Assembly: GCF_900169265.1 (NCBI RefSeq) | Contig: NZ_FXYX01000006.1 | Span: 1-64,000, forward strand | DNA: 64,000 bases | Source: Brevibacterium iodinum ATCC 49514 | GTDB lineage: Bacteria > Actinomycetota > Actinomycetes > Actinomycetales > Brevibacteriaceae | Direction: 5' to 3' | In this document: piece after piece, positions 50,534-59,100 of the stretch | How positions within the stretch are numbered: the stretch's first letter is position 1 | How the letters are laid out: each line of letters opens with the position of its first letter | The notes under the pieces: model-generated | Told to the model about the DNA's origin: nothing | Seen by the model: only the letters and a program-made list of their open reading frames with translations | Database searches by the model: none | Program-made: the position numbers and the translations under genes

Positions 50534-51007
50534 ATGACCGATCGTGATCAGCGCACAGTCGGTGCGCCGCTGGCCCTTCTCGTCCTCTACACACTCTTCA
50601 TCGCCGCCATCACGCTGACCCCGCAGCAGATGGGCACCGGCCCGGACACTCTCATCGGGCACGCACTCGACCTCCTCGCCGCTCACCGGGAAACCGCCTG
50701 GCTGACCTATGAACGGGTCGAGAAGCTCGGCAATGTGGTGATGTTCATTCCCTTCGGCTTCCTCGCGGCCCTGCACTTCGGACGGCGTCGCTGGTGGCTC
50801 GGATTCCTCTTCGGTGCGGGATTCAGCGCCGCCATCGAGATCTTCCAGGGCACCGTGCTCACTCAGTCCCGCTTCGCCACGCTCAGCGACCTCGTCACGA
50901 ACACTCTCGGCGCCGGCATCGGCGCGCTCCTCGGCTTGTGCTGCCTGGTGGCATGGCCGAAGGGGTCGACGAGGCGGGAATCGGACAAGGAGCTCGCGCC
51001 GGTGTAG
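50534..51007 (+). CDS. VanZ-like membrane protein, copy 2
   Basis: 157 residues from the ATG at 50534 (a GTG directly precedes it). It is collinear with copy 1: LLVLYTLFIAAITLTPQQMGTGP, EKLGNVVMFIPFGFLAALHFGRRRWW, and IEIFQGTVLTQSRFATLSDLVTNTLGAGIGALLG. The pair clearly arose by tandem duplication. The short gap suggests one transcript. Confidence 0.85.
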   Translation: MTDRDQRTVGAPLALLVLYTLFIAAITLTPQQMGTGPDTLIGHALDLLAAHRETAWLTYERVEKLGNVVMFIPFGFLAALHFGRRRWWLGFLFGAGFSAAIEIFQGTVLTQSRFATLSDLVTNTLGAGIGALLGLCCLVAWPKGSTRRESDKELAPV

Positions 51008-51046
51008 GTCCGATCAGGTCAGTCCGGGGCCCCGATCTCCCGGCCC

Positions 51047-51400
51047 TCAGCCGTCCTCGGCTTCTTCGAGGGCCGCGATGCACCGGCCGAGCGCCTCGGT
51101 GACCATCGTTCGAGTCTCATCGTCGAGCGGTGAGACCATGCGAGCGGAGACCGCCTCGACGCGGGAGACGGCCTGGTCGAGCACTTCAACGCCCGCCGAG
51201 GTGAGGCGTGTGGGCAGGATGCGACCGGATTCGGCCGTGGCCGGCCTCGTGATCAGCCCCCGTTCCTGGAGTCCGCGCAACAGCGTATTCATCGTCTGCC
51301 GGGTGACGAAGGCGCCGCGCGCGAGCTCGGAATTCGACGCGCCCGGCCTCCGGCGCAGCTGCTCGAGGCAGTTGTACTCACGACGCAGGGTGATCAGCCG
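51047..51400 (-). pseudogene. MarR-family regulator lacking its N-terminus
   Basis: The MarR winged helix is recognisable in one frame: YNCLEQLRRRPGASNSELARGAFVTRQTMNTLLRGLQERGLIT, then a wing and C-terminal helix to 51047. The normal first helix (about 35-40 residues) is absent. The frame is open back to a stop near 51440 but contains no ATG, GTG or TTG before the internal ATG at 51292, which lies inside the recognition helix region. I therefore read it as a 5'-truncated regulator gene rather than an intact one. Confidence 0.55.
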
Positions 51401-51657
51401 AGCGAGTCGACGATCTTCCTGATCCGGCGGTCGCGGGTCTCACCGCCGGCGACGCCGATCTTCTCCCGGTGTTCCTTGGCGAGCGGGAGCAGGTACTTCC
51501 CACCCATCACCGCGGTCGTGGAGGGATACGAATAGCCTTCGATCGTCACGATGACCGGGACCCGCTTGCCGACGCCGAAGCCGAGCACGATGTCCTCGGG
51601 AACCTCGATGCCGACGTTGTTGCCGAGTTCCAGGAGTTCAGTGGTGAACGTGACCTT
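51394..51657 (-). pseudogene. YdeI/DUF1905 protein with internal deletion and no proper start
   Basis: The frame reads KVTFTTELLELGNNVGIEVPEDIVLGFG...TIEGYSYPSTTAVMGGKYLLPLAKEHREKIGVAGG, a clear DUF1905 domain. It jumps directly to ETRDRRIRKIVDSLG, which matches the final helix of the YdeI/OmpD-associated C-terminal region. About 50-60 residues between them are missing. A ribosome-like GAGGAGG is followed by AAG where ATG would be expected; the first legal start is a GTG at 51588, inside the domain. It overlaps the truncated MarR gene by a few bases. Confidence 0.55.
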
Positions 51658-51702
51658 GCGGCCTCCTCGGTGAGTGGTTGGCCTAGACCGAGCGTAGGCC
51701 GA

Positions 51703-52674
51703 TCAGTCCTCGTCGACAAGGTCGGGCGACGATTCGGCGGTCGAGAAGGTCGGCCACCAGCAGCGCACCCGCTCGGCGTAGTCGCGGTATTCGTCGCCGA
51801 AGCGCTCGATCAGGTCGGTCTCCTCGTGGGGGCGGATGAGCCAGTTCCACAGCAGGAAGCCGATGAGCGCGTACACGATGACGAGCCACGAGCCGATGAG
51901 CAGACCCATCGCCATGCCTTGGACGACGCCGGAGATGGCCATCGGATTGCGGACGAAGGCGTAGGGGCCGCGGACGACGAGGTGGTGGGCCGTCTGCGAG
52001 GGCAGCGGGGTGCCGGAGCCGAAGTTCGCGATCGCTCGGGCCGACCACACGCCGATGACGCTGGAGACGGCGAGCAGGGCGAAGCCGACGACGACCAGGA
52101 GGATCGGGAATTTGTAGGCGAGGTTCCAGCGGTCTTCGAAGGCTTTGATGATGACCGGGATGATGATGAGGAACACGCCCCAGAACACGACGATCTGGAT
52201 GGTGGTCCGCACCAGCAGGCGGGACCGGATGCGGGTATGCGAACTGTGGAACGCGAAGGGCCCGATGAGGAGCTTCTCGGACGGGATGCGGCCGACGATC
52301 ATGAGCACACCGGCAAGGAGGCTGCCGAGTGCGGCGAGGATCATGAGGACGGCGCCGAGTCCCGCCTCGGTGGTGGCGGTGGCGTAGATGACCATGCCCA
52401 GCGCCACGAGCACGGTCCACCCGGTGGCGATCCACACCGCCCAGCGGAAGTTCAGCGCGGCCAAGGCAGAACCGATGACGAACAGCGGAATGTCGACGAT
52501 CGCGATGAGCAGCGGGTCGATGCTGCCGAGAGTCGCGTCCGCCACCCCCGGAATCATCGCGGTGCCCAGCCACCATGCCGCTCCGGCGAGGGCCTGGAGG
52601 GCGAAGTACATGCGGCCGTGGAAGATGCGCAGTCGCTTCTTCGGTTTGTTCACTTCGGTGAGATGTCGATTCAT
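51703..52674 (-). CDS. Isoprenylcysteine carboxyl methyltransferase-like membrane protein
   Basis: 323 residues with about eight membrane segments. The C-terminal part carries the ICMT/PEMT-type signature: LVVRGPYAFVRNPMAISG (about 235-252) and RPHEETDLIERFGDEYRDYAERVRCWWP (about 285-313), the SAM-binding elements of this family. Prokaryotic relatives include MmtN/NnrU-like and lipid-modifying methyltransferases; the substrate here is unknown. The start overlaps the PhzF-like stop by 4 bases, so the two are co-translated. Confidence 0.75.
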   Translation of the reverse strand: MNRHLTEVNKPKKRLRIFHGRMYFALQALAGAAWWLGTAMIPGVADATLGSIDPLLIAIVDIPLFVIGSALAALNFRWAVWIATGWTVLVALGMVIYATATTEAGLGAVLMILAALGSLLAGVLMIVGRIPSEKLLIGPFAFHSSHTRIRSRLLVRTTIQIVVFWGVFLIIIPVIIKAFEDRWNLAYKFPILLVVVGFALLAVSSVIGVWSARAIANFGSGTPLPSQTAHHLVVRGPYAFVRNPMAISGVVQGMAMGLLIGSWLVIVYALIGFLLWNWLIRPHEETDLIERFGDEYRDYAERVRCWWPTFSTAESSPDLVDED

Positions 52675-53549
52675 GTGTGCACCGTCCCGCGGATGCAGAC
52701 GGACGTGGCGCCGCCCACCCAGATCTCGTCGTCCTCGGCCGTGATGGAGACGACTCCGGAACGGCCGAGCGCGGTTCCCTGGGTCGCAGTATAGCTGGTC
52801 GGGGCCAGGTTCTCACCGATGAGCCATTGGGCGACGGAGGCGTTGAGGCTGCCCGTCACCGGGTCCTCGGCGACTCCGACTCCCGGCACGAAGGCGCGGA
52901 TCTCGTACTCGTGGTCTGCCCCGTCCGGGTGAGCGCCGAGGACCCCGAGCTTGGCATCGGGGATCGCCGAGAAGTCGGGGGTGAGTGCGAGCACCTGGTC
53001 GGCGCTGGACAGTCTCACGGCCGCCCAGCCGGGGCCGTTGTCGGCCCACTGGTGCCCGAGGATCTCGGCACGATCGACGCCGAGGGCGGCCGCGATCTGG
53101 TCGAGGTAGGCGTCGTCGAGCGGTCCCGAGCGCAGGCGATCGGGGGCGGCGAAGGCGAGGGTTTCGGAGGATCCGTCGGTCGGGTCGGTCGGGCCGCCTC
53201 GGCGAGGGGATCTGCGGATGTCGACGAGACCGGCACCGCACTCCTGGACGATGCGGTCCGCGTGCTTCGGGGCGCCGCCGGCGTCGAGCCAGGCCGCGGC
53301 CGAACCGAGCGTGGGGTGGCCGGCGAAGGGCAGTTCTCGATGCGGGGTGAAGATGCGCAGACGGTAGTCGGCTGCGGGGTCGTCGGGCGGGAGAATGAAG
53401 GTGGTTTCGGACAGGTTAGTCCAGTTCGCGATGCGGGCCATCTGCTCCTCATCGAGGTCATCGGCGTCGACGATGACCGCGACGGGGTTGCCGTGGAAGG
53501 GCACGGCAGAGAAGACATCGACCTGGGCGAATCGGCGGTGCTGTGACAA
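52671..53549 (-). CDS. PhzF-family isomerase
   Basis: 292 residues from a TTG at 53549, placed 5 bases after AAGGAG; a GTG at 53555 is in frame but too close to the ribosome site. Motifs of the PhzF/diaminopimelate-epimerase fold: QVDVFSAVPFHGNPVAV, the catalytic Glu in NLSETTFI (about 45), LPFAGHPTLGSA (about 70-81) and AEDPVTGSLNASVAQWL. PhzF isomerises trans-2,3-dihydro-3-hydroxyanthranilate in phenazine synthesis, but most family members, including this one without other phz genes, have unknown substrates. The long upstream open frame is antisense to another gene. Confidence 0.88.
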   Translation of the reverse strand: MSQHRRFAQVDVFSAVPFHGNPVAVIVDADDLDEEQMARIANWTNLSETTFILPPDDPAADYRLRIFTPHRELPFAGHPTLGSAAAWLDAGGAPKHADRIVQECGAGLVDIRRSPRRGGPTDPTDGSSETLAFAAPDRLRSGPLDDAYLDQIAAALGVDRAEILGHQWADNGPGWAAVRLSSADQVLALTPDFSAIPDAKLGVLGAHPDGADHEYEIRAFVPGVGVAEDPVTGSLNASVAQWLIGENLAPTSYTATQGTALGRSGVVSITAEDDEIWVGGATSVCIRGTVHT

Positions 53550-53751
53550 TGACACTCCTTCGCGAGTTGCGGACCACGCTGCGAGCGGGGGATTGCGCGG
53601 GCGCTTCTCACAGTGTAGAGGCCCAGGCCGGAGCGTCGGTGGATTGGCCCCCGGTGGCGCGGGGGTGTCAGTGGCGGAGGGCGGCGGTTCGGTCGACTCG
53701 GTGCGGATGGATGCGGTCGACTCGGTGCGACCGGTGATTGCATAATGAGGC

Positions 53752-54858
53752 ATGCACTCAGGTGACACTGCGCGGGGACGAGGTCCTCGCATCGGAATGC
53801 TCGGCGGCGGGTTCATGGGCCGCGTCCACAGTCGAGCCGCACGGTCGGCCGGAGCCGTGCTCGACTCGGTCGCATCGTCGCGGCCGGAGAGATCGGCACA
53901 AGCGGCGGCGAATCTCGGCTTCGAGAATTCGACTGCGCCCGACGAACTGCTCGGCAGCACCTTCGACGCAATCCACATCTGCACTCCCAATGACGTCCAC
54001 GCCGCGCAGTCCCTGCAAGCGCTGGACGTGGGATCGAACATCATCTGCGAGAAGCCCTTGGCCACTGATTCGACGGCCGCGCGTGCCGTGTTGGCCCGCG
54101 CCGACGAAGCTGGTCTGCTTGGGACCGTTCCATTCGTCTACCGCTACCACCCGATGGTGCGTGAAGCCCGCGCCCGATTCCGCGAGGGCCAGGCCGGGAC
54201 TCTGCTGACCGTCGACGCCGGATACCTCCAGGACTGGCTGCTCGGCTCCGGCGACGAGAACTGGCGGGTCGACACCGAGCGCGGCGGCCCCTCGCGGGCC
54301 TTCGCCGATATCGGCTCCCACCTCGTCGACCTCATCGAGTTCATCGTCGACGACCGGATATCGTCCCTGGTGGCGACCACAAGAACGGTTCATCCTCGCC
54401 GAGGCGGCACCGCGGTGAGCACGGAGGACACCGTGGCCGTGACGATCGAGTTCTCCGGCGGCGCCATCGGTTCGCTGCTGGTGTCCCAGCTGGCTCCCGG
54501 ACGCAAGAACGGACTGACCGTGGAGATCGCCGGCACCGAGGCGAGCATGCGCTTCGAGCAGGAGCAGCCCGAGCAGCTGTGGTTCGGCAAGCGCGCCGAC
54601 AGCCGCCTCCTCGTCCGCGATCCCGACTCCCTGTCCGCCGATGCCGCGCGTCTGTGTATGGTCCCGGCCGGCCATCCGCAGGGATACCAGGATGCGTTCA
54701 ATGGCTTCGTCGCCGATTCCTATGCCTACTTCGGCGGCGAGCGACCGGAGGGGCTGCCGACTCTGCGAGACGGGGTGCGAGCCGTGCTCGTGACGGAGGC
54801 CGTGCTGCGGTCGGTACACGAACGTTCTTGGGTCGATGTCGATTCGCTTGCCGTCTAG
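53752..54858 (+). CDS. Gfo/Idh/MocA-family oxidoreductase
   Basis: 368 residues. N-terminal Rossmann fold with IGMLGGGFMGRVHSRA (about 14-29), the family motif ICEKPLATD (about 104), and a C-terminal beta-sheet domain with GGPSRAFADIGSHLVDLIEF, where the conserved D-x-G-x-H is the catalytic region. It is an NAD(P)-dependent dehydrogenase acting on sugars or inositol-like polyols; the substrate is not determined. Stand-alone, with no transport genes nearby. Confidence 0.9.
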   Translation: MHSGDTARGRGPRIGMLGGGFMGRVHSRAARSAGAVLDSVASSRPERSAQAAANLGFENSTAPDELLGSTFDAIHICTPNDVHAAQSLQALDVGSNIICEKPLATDSTAARAVLARADEAGLLGTVPFVYRYHPMVREARARFREGQAGTLLTVDAGYLQDWLLGSGDENWRVDTERGGPSRAFADIGSHLVDLIEFIVDDRISSLVATTRTVHPRRGGTAVSTEDTVAVTIEFSGGAIGSLLVSQLAPGRKNGLTVEIAGTEASMRFEQEQPEQLWFGKRADSRLLVRDPDSLSADAARLCMVPAGHPQGYQDAFNGFVADSYAYFGGERPEGLPTLRDGVRAVLVTEAVLRSVHERSWVDVDSLAV

Positions 54859-54920
54859 GCACCGTGACCTCCGGCACCATGGGCACCCGGACTGCCCGAA
54901 CCATGGGCACCGTGACCTCC
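54859..54920 (+). repeat. Short imperfect direct repeats after the Gfo/Idh gene
   Basis: GCACCGTGACCTCC occurs at about 54859-54873 and again at 54906-54920, and ACCATGGGCACC occurs twice between and beside them. The unit recalls interspersed tandem repeats of intergenic type. No gene is covered. Confidence 0.5.
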
Positions 54921-55003
54921 CGAGTCGTCGGAGCCCCGACCTTCCGAATCGCTGAGGAGGTCCTGAGGGTCCCGCTCAGGAGCGGTTCGTACACTGGGCC
55001 GCT

Positions 55004-55753
55004 ATGGACTTCAAGCAGGCAACGGCGACGTGGTGGGATGCCATCACCTCGGGCTTCGGGCGGCAGGACGGGCTCGAGCTCGACGTCCTCGGGCTCGTGC
55101 TCGTCATCGGAGTGCCCCTGGTCGTGACCCTGGCTCCGGGGATCTGGAGGTTCTTCGGACTGTTCGTGACCTTCATCCACGAGCTCGGCCACGCATTCGC
55201 CGCCCTGATGACGGGGCGCGTGGTCAAAGGGATCTCGCTGAACTTCGATCATTCGGGGCAGATGAACTCCTTCGGCCGAGTCGGCTTCTCAGCCACATGG
55301 GCGGGTTTCTGGGGATATCCGGCACCGGGCGTGCTCGGACTCGTCCTGGCCACCTCGGCGGTCTTCGGTTGGGCCCCCTTGGCACTGTCAGTGGGCGCGC
55401 TGATCCTGTTGGTCGCGCTCATCTTCATCCGGAACTTCGCGGGCGCGGTCATCGCCGTGATCACGGCGATCGCGGCGCAGCTCGTCGTCGTCTTCCTGCC
55501 GCTGGAGTGGATCTCGGTCTTCGTCGCCGCGCTCGGCACGGCGCTGACGATCGGGTCGCTCAAGGACCTCATCAAGGTCATCCGCGTCCATACGCGCCGG
55601 CGCCACGTGCAGCAGTCCGATGCCTATATCCTCGCGCAGGGCTCGGCCTTGCCCGCCGGTGCCTGGCTGACGCTGTTTGCGCTGGTCATCATCGGCTGCG
55701 CGCTCGCCACCGCACGGGTGCTGTATACGGCGGTGTCGGTCGGCGCGGTGTGA
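55004..55753 (+). CDS. M50-family membrane metallopeptidase-like protein
   Basis: 249 residues. After a short start, the second hydrophobic segment holds the zinc motif HELGH (about residues 59-63, FIHELGHAFAALMTG). Four or five more hydrophobic segments follow (WAGFWGYPAPGVLGLVLA, WAPLALSVGALILLVALIF, and so on), with a basic loop HTRRRH near 200. This is the M50B-like group of actinobacterial intramembrane peptidases. There is no PDZ domain, unlike RseP. The third zinc ligand is probably in a later segment and was not pinned down. Substrate unknown. Confidence 0.82.
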   Translation: MDFKQATATWWDAITSGFGRQDGLELDVLGLVLVIGVPLVVTLAPGIWRFFGLFVTFIHELGHAFAALMTGRVVKGISLNFDHSGQMNSFGRVGFSATWAGFWGYPAPGVLGLVLATSAVFGWAPLALSVGALILLVALIFIRNFAGAVIAVITAIAAQLVVVFLPLEWISVFVAALGTALTIGSLKDLIKVIRVHTRRRHVQQSDAYILAQGSALPAGAWLTLFALVIIGCALATARVLYTAVSVGAV

Positions 55754-55887
55754 ATGCGGCGGGTTTCGGGCGGGGCGGGCTTGCTGAGGGCCGTGCCAGC
55801 GACCCGACGGGCCGTGCCAGCTGTGGGACGCGCCGGCGACTCGGCTGGCCGTGATTCCGCGTCAGTGCCTGGTGGCAGAATCGGAGT

Positions 55888-56565
55888 ATGGCCCCACTTC
55901 CGAAATTCTCCGCCGTCCTCTTCGACTGTGACGGAGTCCTCGTCGACTCCGAAAGCATCACGAACGGCGTGCTCCACCAGATGCTGCAGGAGCTCGGCTG
56001 GCAGCTGAGCGCCGAGGAATCCATTGCGCGATTCGTCGGCAAGATGCTCCGCGATGAGGCTGATGTCATCGAGGATCACACCGGATTCCGCATCGACGAG
56101 GAGTGGATGCAGGAGTTCCGACGGCGGCGCAATGCTCAGCTCGAGGCCTCCCTCCAAGCGATTCCTGGGGTCGTCGATGCCGTTGACCGCATCGCCGAGA
56201 TCTACCCGGGCAGGATCGCCTGCGCTTCGGGAGCGGATCGTCCGAAGATCGAGCTGCAGCTGCGCAAGATCGGCCTGTTCGATGCTTTCGAGGGTCGGAT
56301 CTTCTCCGGCATGGAGCAGCCGAACTCAAAGCCTGCACCCGACGTCTATTTGGCAGCAGCCGAATCCTTACAGGTCGACCCCGCCGAGTCGGCCGTGATC
56401 GAAGATTCCCCCACCGGCGTGATCGCCGGTGCTGCGGCCGGATCCCATGTGCTCGGGTTCTGTCCGGATTCTCCGGTTCATCAGAGCGCGGAAACGCTGT
56501 TGGCTGCAGGTGCGGCCGAGACTTTCAGCGCGATGGATCAGCTGCCTGGCCTGCTGACTGAGTAG
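55888..56565 (+). CDS. HAD-superfamily phosphatase (beta-phosphoglucomutase-like)
   Basis: 225 residues. HAD motif I FDCDGVLVDSE (about 12-22) with the nucleophile Asp, motif II around ACASGADRPKIE (about 110), and motif III/IV IEDSPTGVIAGAAAG (about 170-184). The helical cap lies between motifs I and II, subclass IA. Members dephosphorylate sugar phosphates or act as phosphoglucomutases; this one is closest in pattern to fructose-1-phosphatase/6-phosphogluconate phosphatase YieH types. Monocistronic. Confidence 0.88.
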   Translation: MAPLPKFSAVLFDCDGVLVDSESITNGVLHQMLQELGWQLSAEESIARFVGKMLRDEADVIEDHTGFRIDEEWMQEFRRRRNAQLEASLQAIPGVVDAVDRIAEIYPGRIACASGADRPKIELQLRKIGLFDAFEGRIFSGMEQPNSKPAPDVYLAAAESLQVDPAESAVIEDSPTGVIAGAAAGSHVLGFCPDSPVHQSAETLLAAGAAETFSAMDQLPGLLTE

Positions 56566-56629
56566 GTGCCTGGTCCGCCGATTGAGCAGATGACTGAACT
56601 GCTGAGTGTCTGCACCTCGGCCGGAACAA

Positions 56630-56769
56630 AATTGCGCCATCAAAATACATCAAACAGCATTAAAACTTATGGAGATCCTCTTTGTAATCGAATTGTGACA
56701 TTCATTTATTCTCCTCGGGAGTAAAATTGAGTCAAGGCATTCACATCGACGTGAAAGGCGGCGAGACCG
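56630..56769 (+). promoter_or_regulatory. AT-rich leader of the DUF222-HNH gene
   Basis: A stretch of about 110 bases (56620-56730) far richer in A+T than the rest of the window, with ACAAAATTG, TCAAAATACATCAAA and TTAAAACTTA. Candidate promoter elements are TTGTGA (56694-56699) and TAAAAT (56723-56728), but their 23-base spacing is too long for a standard pair. Ribosome site AAAGGCGG lies 9 bases before the ATG. Confidence 0.5.
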
Positions 56770-58968
56770 ATGAAGGATCCTCAGGATCCGGGCAACAGCG
56801 GTCTCGAGCGTGCCTCGAATGAATCAGTCTCCGGTTCACCCGCGACATCGGCGGACTCCTCTTCTTCGCCGCAGGTTCTTCTGGTCGGCCCCGACTCACC
56901 CCGCCGTCTCGACGTCGACCCCGATTCGCCGATGGCCGTGGTCGTCAGTCTGACTCATCTGAGCACGGGAGTTCGGCTCGCCGAATTCCAGGCCGTCGCG
57001 GGTCTGTTTCTGACCGAAGTCATTGAGAAGCTCCGATACGCCGAGGGCGACAAGATCTACTATCACGCAACGTTCACCGAAACGGCTGGCCGCTTCATCA
57101 CGGCTCGTGACGGACTGCTGCCTGAAAAGGACGACTTCGTGGACCCGTGGACATCCACCGGCTTCGTTCTCGATGACCGCGAACTCGTCGGTTCTGATGA
57201 CGCTGATTCTTCCACCGGCGCTGCCACCGACGACGGCGCAACCGAGGAGAGCATCGTCGAGCAACCACTGGCGAAGGCGGCAGCCCCGCTTCCGAATTTC
57301 CCCAAGTTCGGATTGCACAAATCCTTCAACAGCTGGGTCCACGATCTCGCCACACGCGAGGAGATCGCTGAATTGACCACGGTCCTCGGCTCGTCGAGCG
57401 ACGGTGCCTACAACGAGATCACGAACGCCGTCACACTGGCGTTCGGCCTGCCGAAGTTCCTGCAGCGCTGCCTGGCCGGTGAGTTCACGATCGAACACGT
57501 GCTTGCCGCGACCCGTGTCATCAAAGACGTCGCCTTCGAGTATCTGCCCCGTCTCGATGCCTACCTGGGCGACCGTCGTGCCGATATCACTCTGGAGACC
57601 TTCAAGAAGTCGCTGAACCTCAAGATCGCGGCGATCGTGCCAGTCGACGACCGGGCCGAGCTGGCCAAGAAGCGTCGCAGGGTCGACATCATGAACTACC
57701 CCGACGGCACCGCCTCGGTGACCCTGTCCGGACCCGCCGTGGAACTCAACGCCTTCTACCTGCGCATCGAGGCCTTCGCCCGAGCGATCCGCAACGGCAA
57801 CATCTCGGCATTTACCGAAGAGAGCACCGCCGGCCTCGAGGTCGCCGACCAGGACAGCATCGCCGCCCTCATGTTCGACATCGCCACTCGGGCGACCCCG
57901 CAGATGAGCATCGCCGTAACGACGCACGACACCCGGACTGGTGAGACCACCACCAACGAGATCGCTCTCGAAGCCGCCGACGGCTCGGACTCCTCGGCCG
58001 CCGACGAATCGGACCCTACGGCTCCGATCACGGCAGCCGCGGTCGATCGTGCAGTGCAGGAGGCGCAGGCTGAAGCGGAAGCGGCCGCCAGCACCGGAGT
58101 CGACGTGAAGACCACCATCAAGCTCGTCATGCCCACCCACGGACAGTGGGTGCGGGAGCAGGCGAAGATGATGGTGACGGTTCCGTATCTCACCGCGGTG
58201 GGAAAGTCGGAGCTGCCGGGAACGTTCTCCGACGGCACCCCGGTGCCGCCCGACGCGGCACGGGATCTCGCCGGTGAGCGCCCCACGTGGCACCGGATCC
58301 TCACCGATCCCGCCACCGGGACACCAATCGATGCCCGGTCACGCAGCTACCACATCCCGGCAGAAGTGCGCGCGCCCTTGGTCGGCAAATGGCAGTCCTG
58401 CACTGCTCCGGGGTGCACCCGCCGAGCGGAGACCTCGGAAGTCGATCACATCATCCCCTTCGACCATGCCGATCCGGCCCGAGGCGGTCAGACGACCTTC
58501 GAGAACCTCCATCCGCTGTGCAAAACCGACCACCAGGCGAAGACCGACCGCAGGTTCGCGGTCCGAATGACCGAGGACGGGGCGGTGGAGTACTCCTTCA
58601 CGCGCGGAGTCGTCGCAACAATGTATCCACCGGACAACCCGATCAATGCCGAGCATGCTCGACAGGTGGAGAACTACGCCCAACTGCCGAATCTGCTCGA
58701 CCGGCAGAATCCCGTCGACGCGGAGCTGCTTCGCGACGTCGGAAATCTGGGTCCGGCCGGACGATTCGACAATACGGATGCATTTCGCCCTCCCGAACCA
58801 GCGGGCCATACCGCAACAGGGGGCTCCGAACCAGCAGCCTCCGAGCCAGGCTCCAATGAACGAGGGGACGGGTGTGTCCCTACGGCTGGCGCCAAGCCCG
58901 TATCGAGCGTCGGCCGGGAACCCCCGTGGAACGACTATTGGGACTCCGGAGATCCGCCCCCGTTCTGA
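56770..58968 (+). CDS. DUF222 and HNH-endonuclease domain protein (13E12 repeat type)
   Basis: 732 residues. An acidic N-terminal region is followed by the DUF222 (REP13E12) domain over about 215-480, then an HNH motif region near 540-600: CTAPGCTRRAETSEVDHIIPFDHADPARGG, with the Cys pairs, DH, then NLHPLCKTDHQAK. These proteins are multi-copy in Actinobacteria; the 13E12 family in M. tuberculosis contains prophage attachment sites. Their biological role is not established, but a DNA-cutting activity linked to mobile DNA is plausible. The Pro/Gly-rich tail and AT-rich leader hint at separate ancestry. Confidence 0.85.
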   Translation: MKDPQDPGNSGLERASNESVSGSPATSADSSSSPQVLLVGPDSPRRLDVDPDSPMAVVVSLTHLSTGVRLAEFQAVAGLFLTEVIEKLRYAEGDKIYYHATFTETAGRFITARDGLLPEKDDFVDPWTSTGFVLDDRELVGSDDADSSTGAATDDGATEESIVEQPLAKAAAPLPNFPKFGLHKSFNSWVHDLATREEIAELTTVLGSSSDGAYNEITNAVTLAFGLPKFLQRCLAGEFTIEHVLAATRVIKDVAFEYLPRLDAYLGDRRADITLETFKKSLNLKIAAIVPVDDRAELAKKRRRVDIMNYPDGTASVTLSGPAVELNAFYLRIEAFARAIRNGNISAFTEESTAGLEVADQDSIAALMFDIATRATPQMSIAVTTHDTRTGETTTNEIALEAADGSDSSAADESDPTAPITAAAVDRAVQEAQAEAEAAASTGVDVKTTIKLVMPTHGQWVREQAKMMVTVPYLTAVGKSELPGTFSDGTPVPPDAARDLAGERPTWHRILTDPATGTPIDARSRSYHIPAEVRAPLVGKWQSCTAPGCTRRAETSEVDHIIPFDHADPARGGQTTFENLHPLCKTDHQAKTDRRFAVRMTEDGAVEYSFTRGVVATMYPPDNPINAEHARQVENYAQLPNLLDRQNPVDAELLRDVGNLGPAGRFDNTDAFRPPEPAGHTATGGSEPAASEPGSNERGDGCVPTAGAKPVSSVGREPPWNDYWDSGDPPPF

Positions 58969-59024
58969 TAACCCGCCCGTTCTGACGACCAGCCCGAACC
59001 GACAGCGGGCCCGAAATCGCAAGA

Positions 59025-59063
59025 GGCCCCGGACCCGCGCCTTCGCGGACGGCGGCCGGGGCC
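59025..59063. terminator. Hairpin between convergent HNH and permease genes
   Basis: GGCCCCGG (59025-59032) pairs with CCGGGGCC (59056-59063), with a smaller CGCG-CCTT-CGCG hairpin inside. It lies 38 bases before the permease stop (minus strand) and 57 bases after the HNH stop. Confidence 0.5.
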
Positions 59064-59100
59064 AGTTCGGTGTATCCGGGTCCAGCTGGCGTATCTGGCC

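Noticed and set aside
54859-54920. Possible CRISPR-like or tandem-repeat array
   Set aside because: Only two copies of each short unit with irregular spacing and no cas genes nearby.
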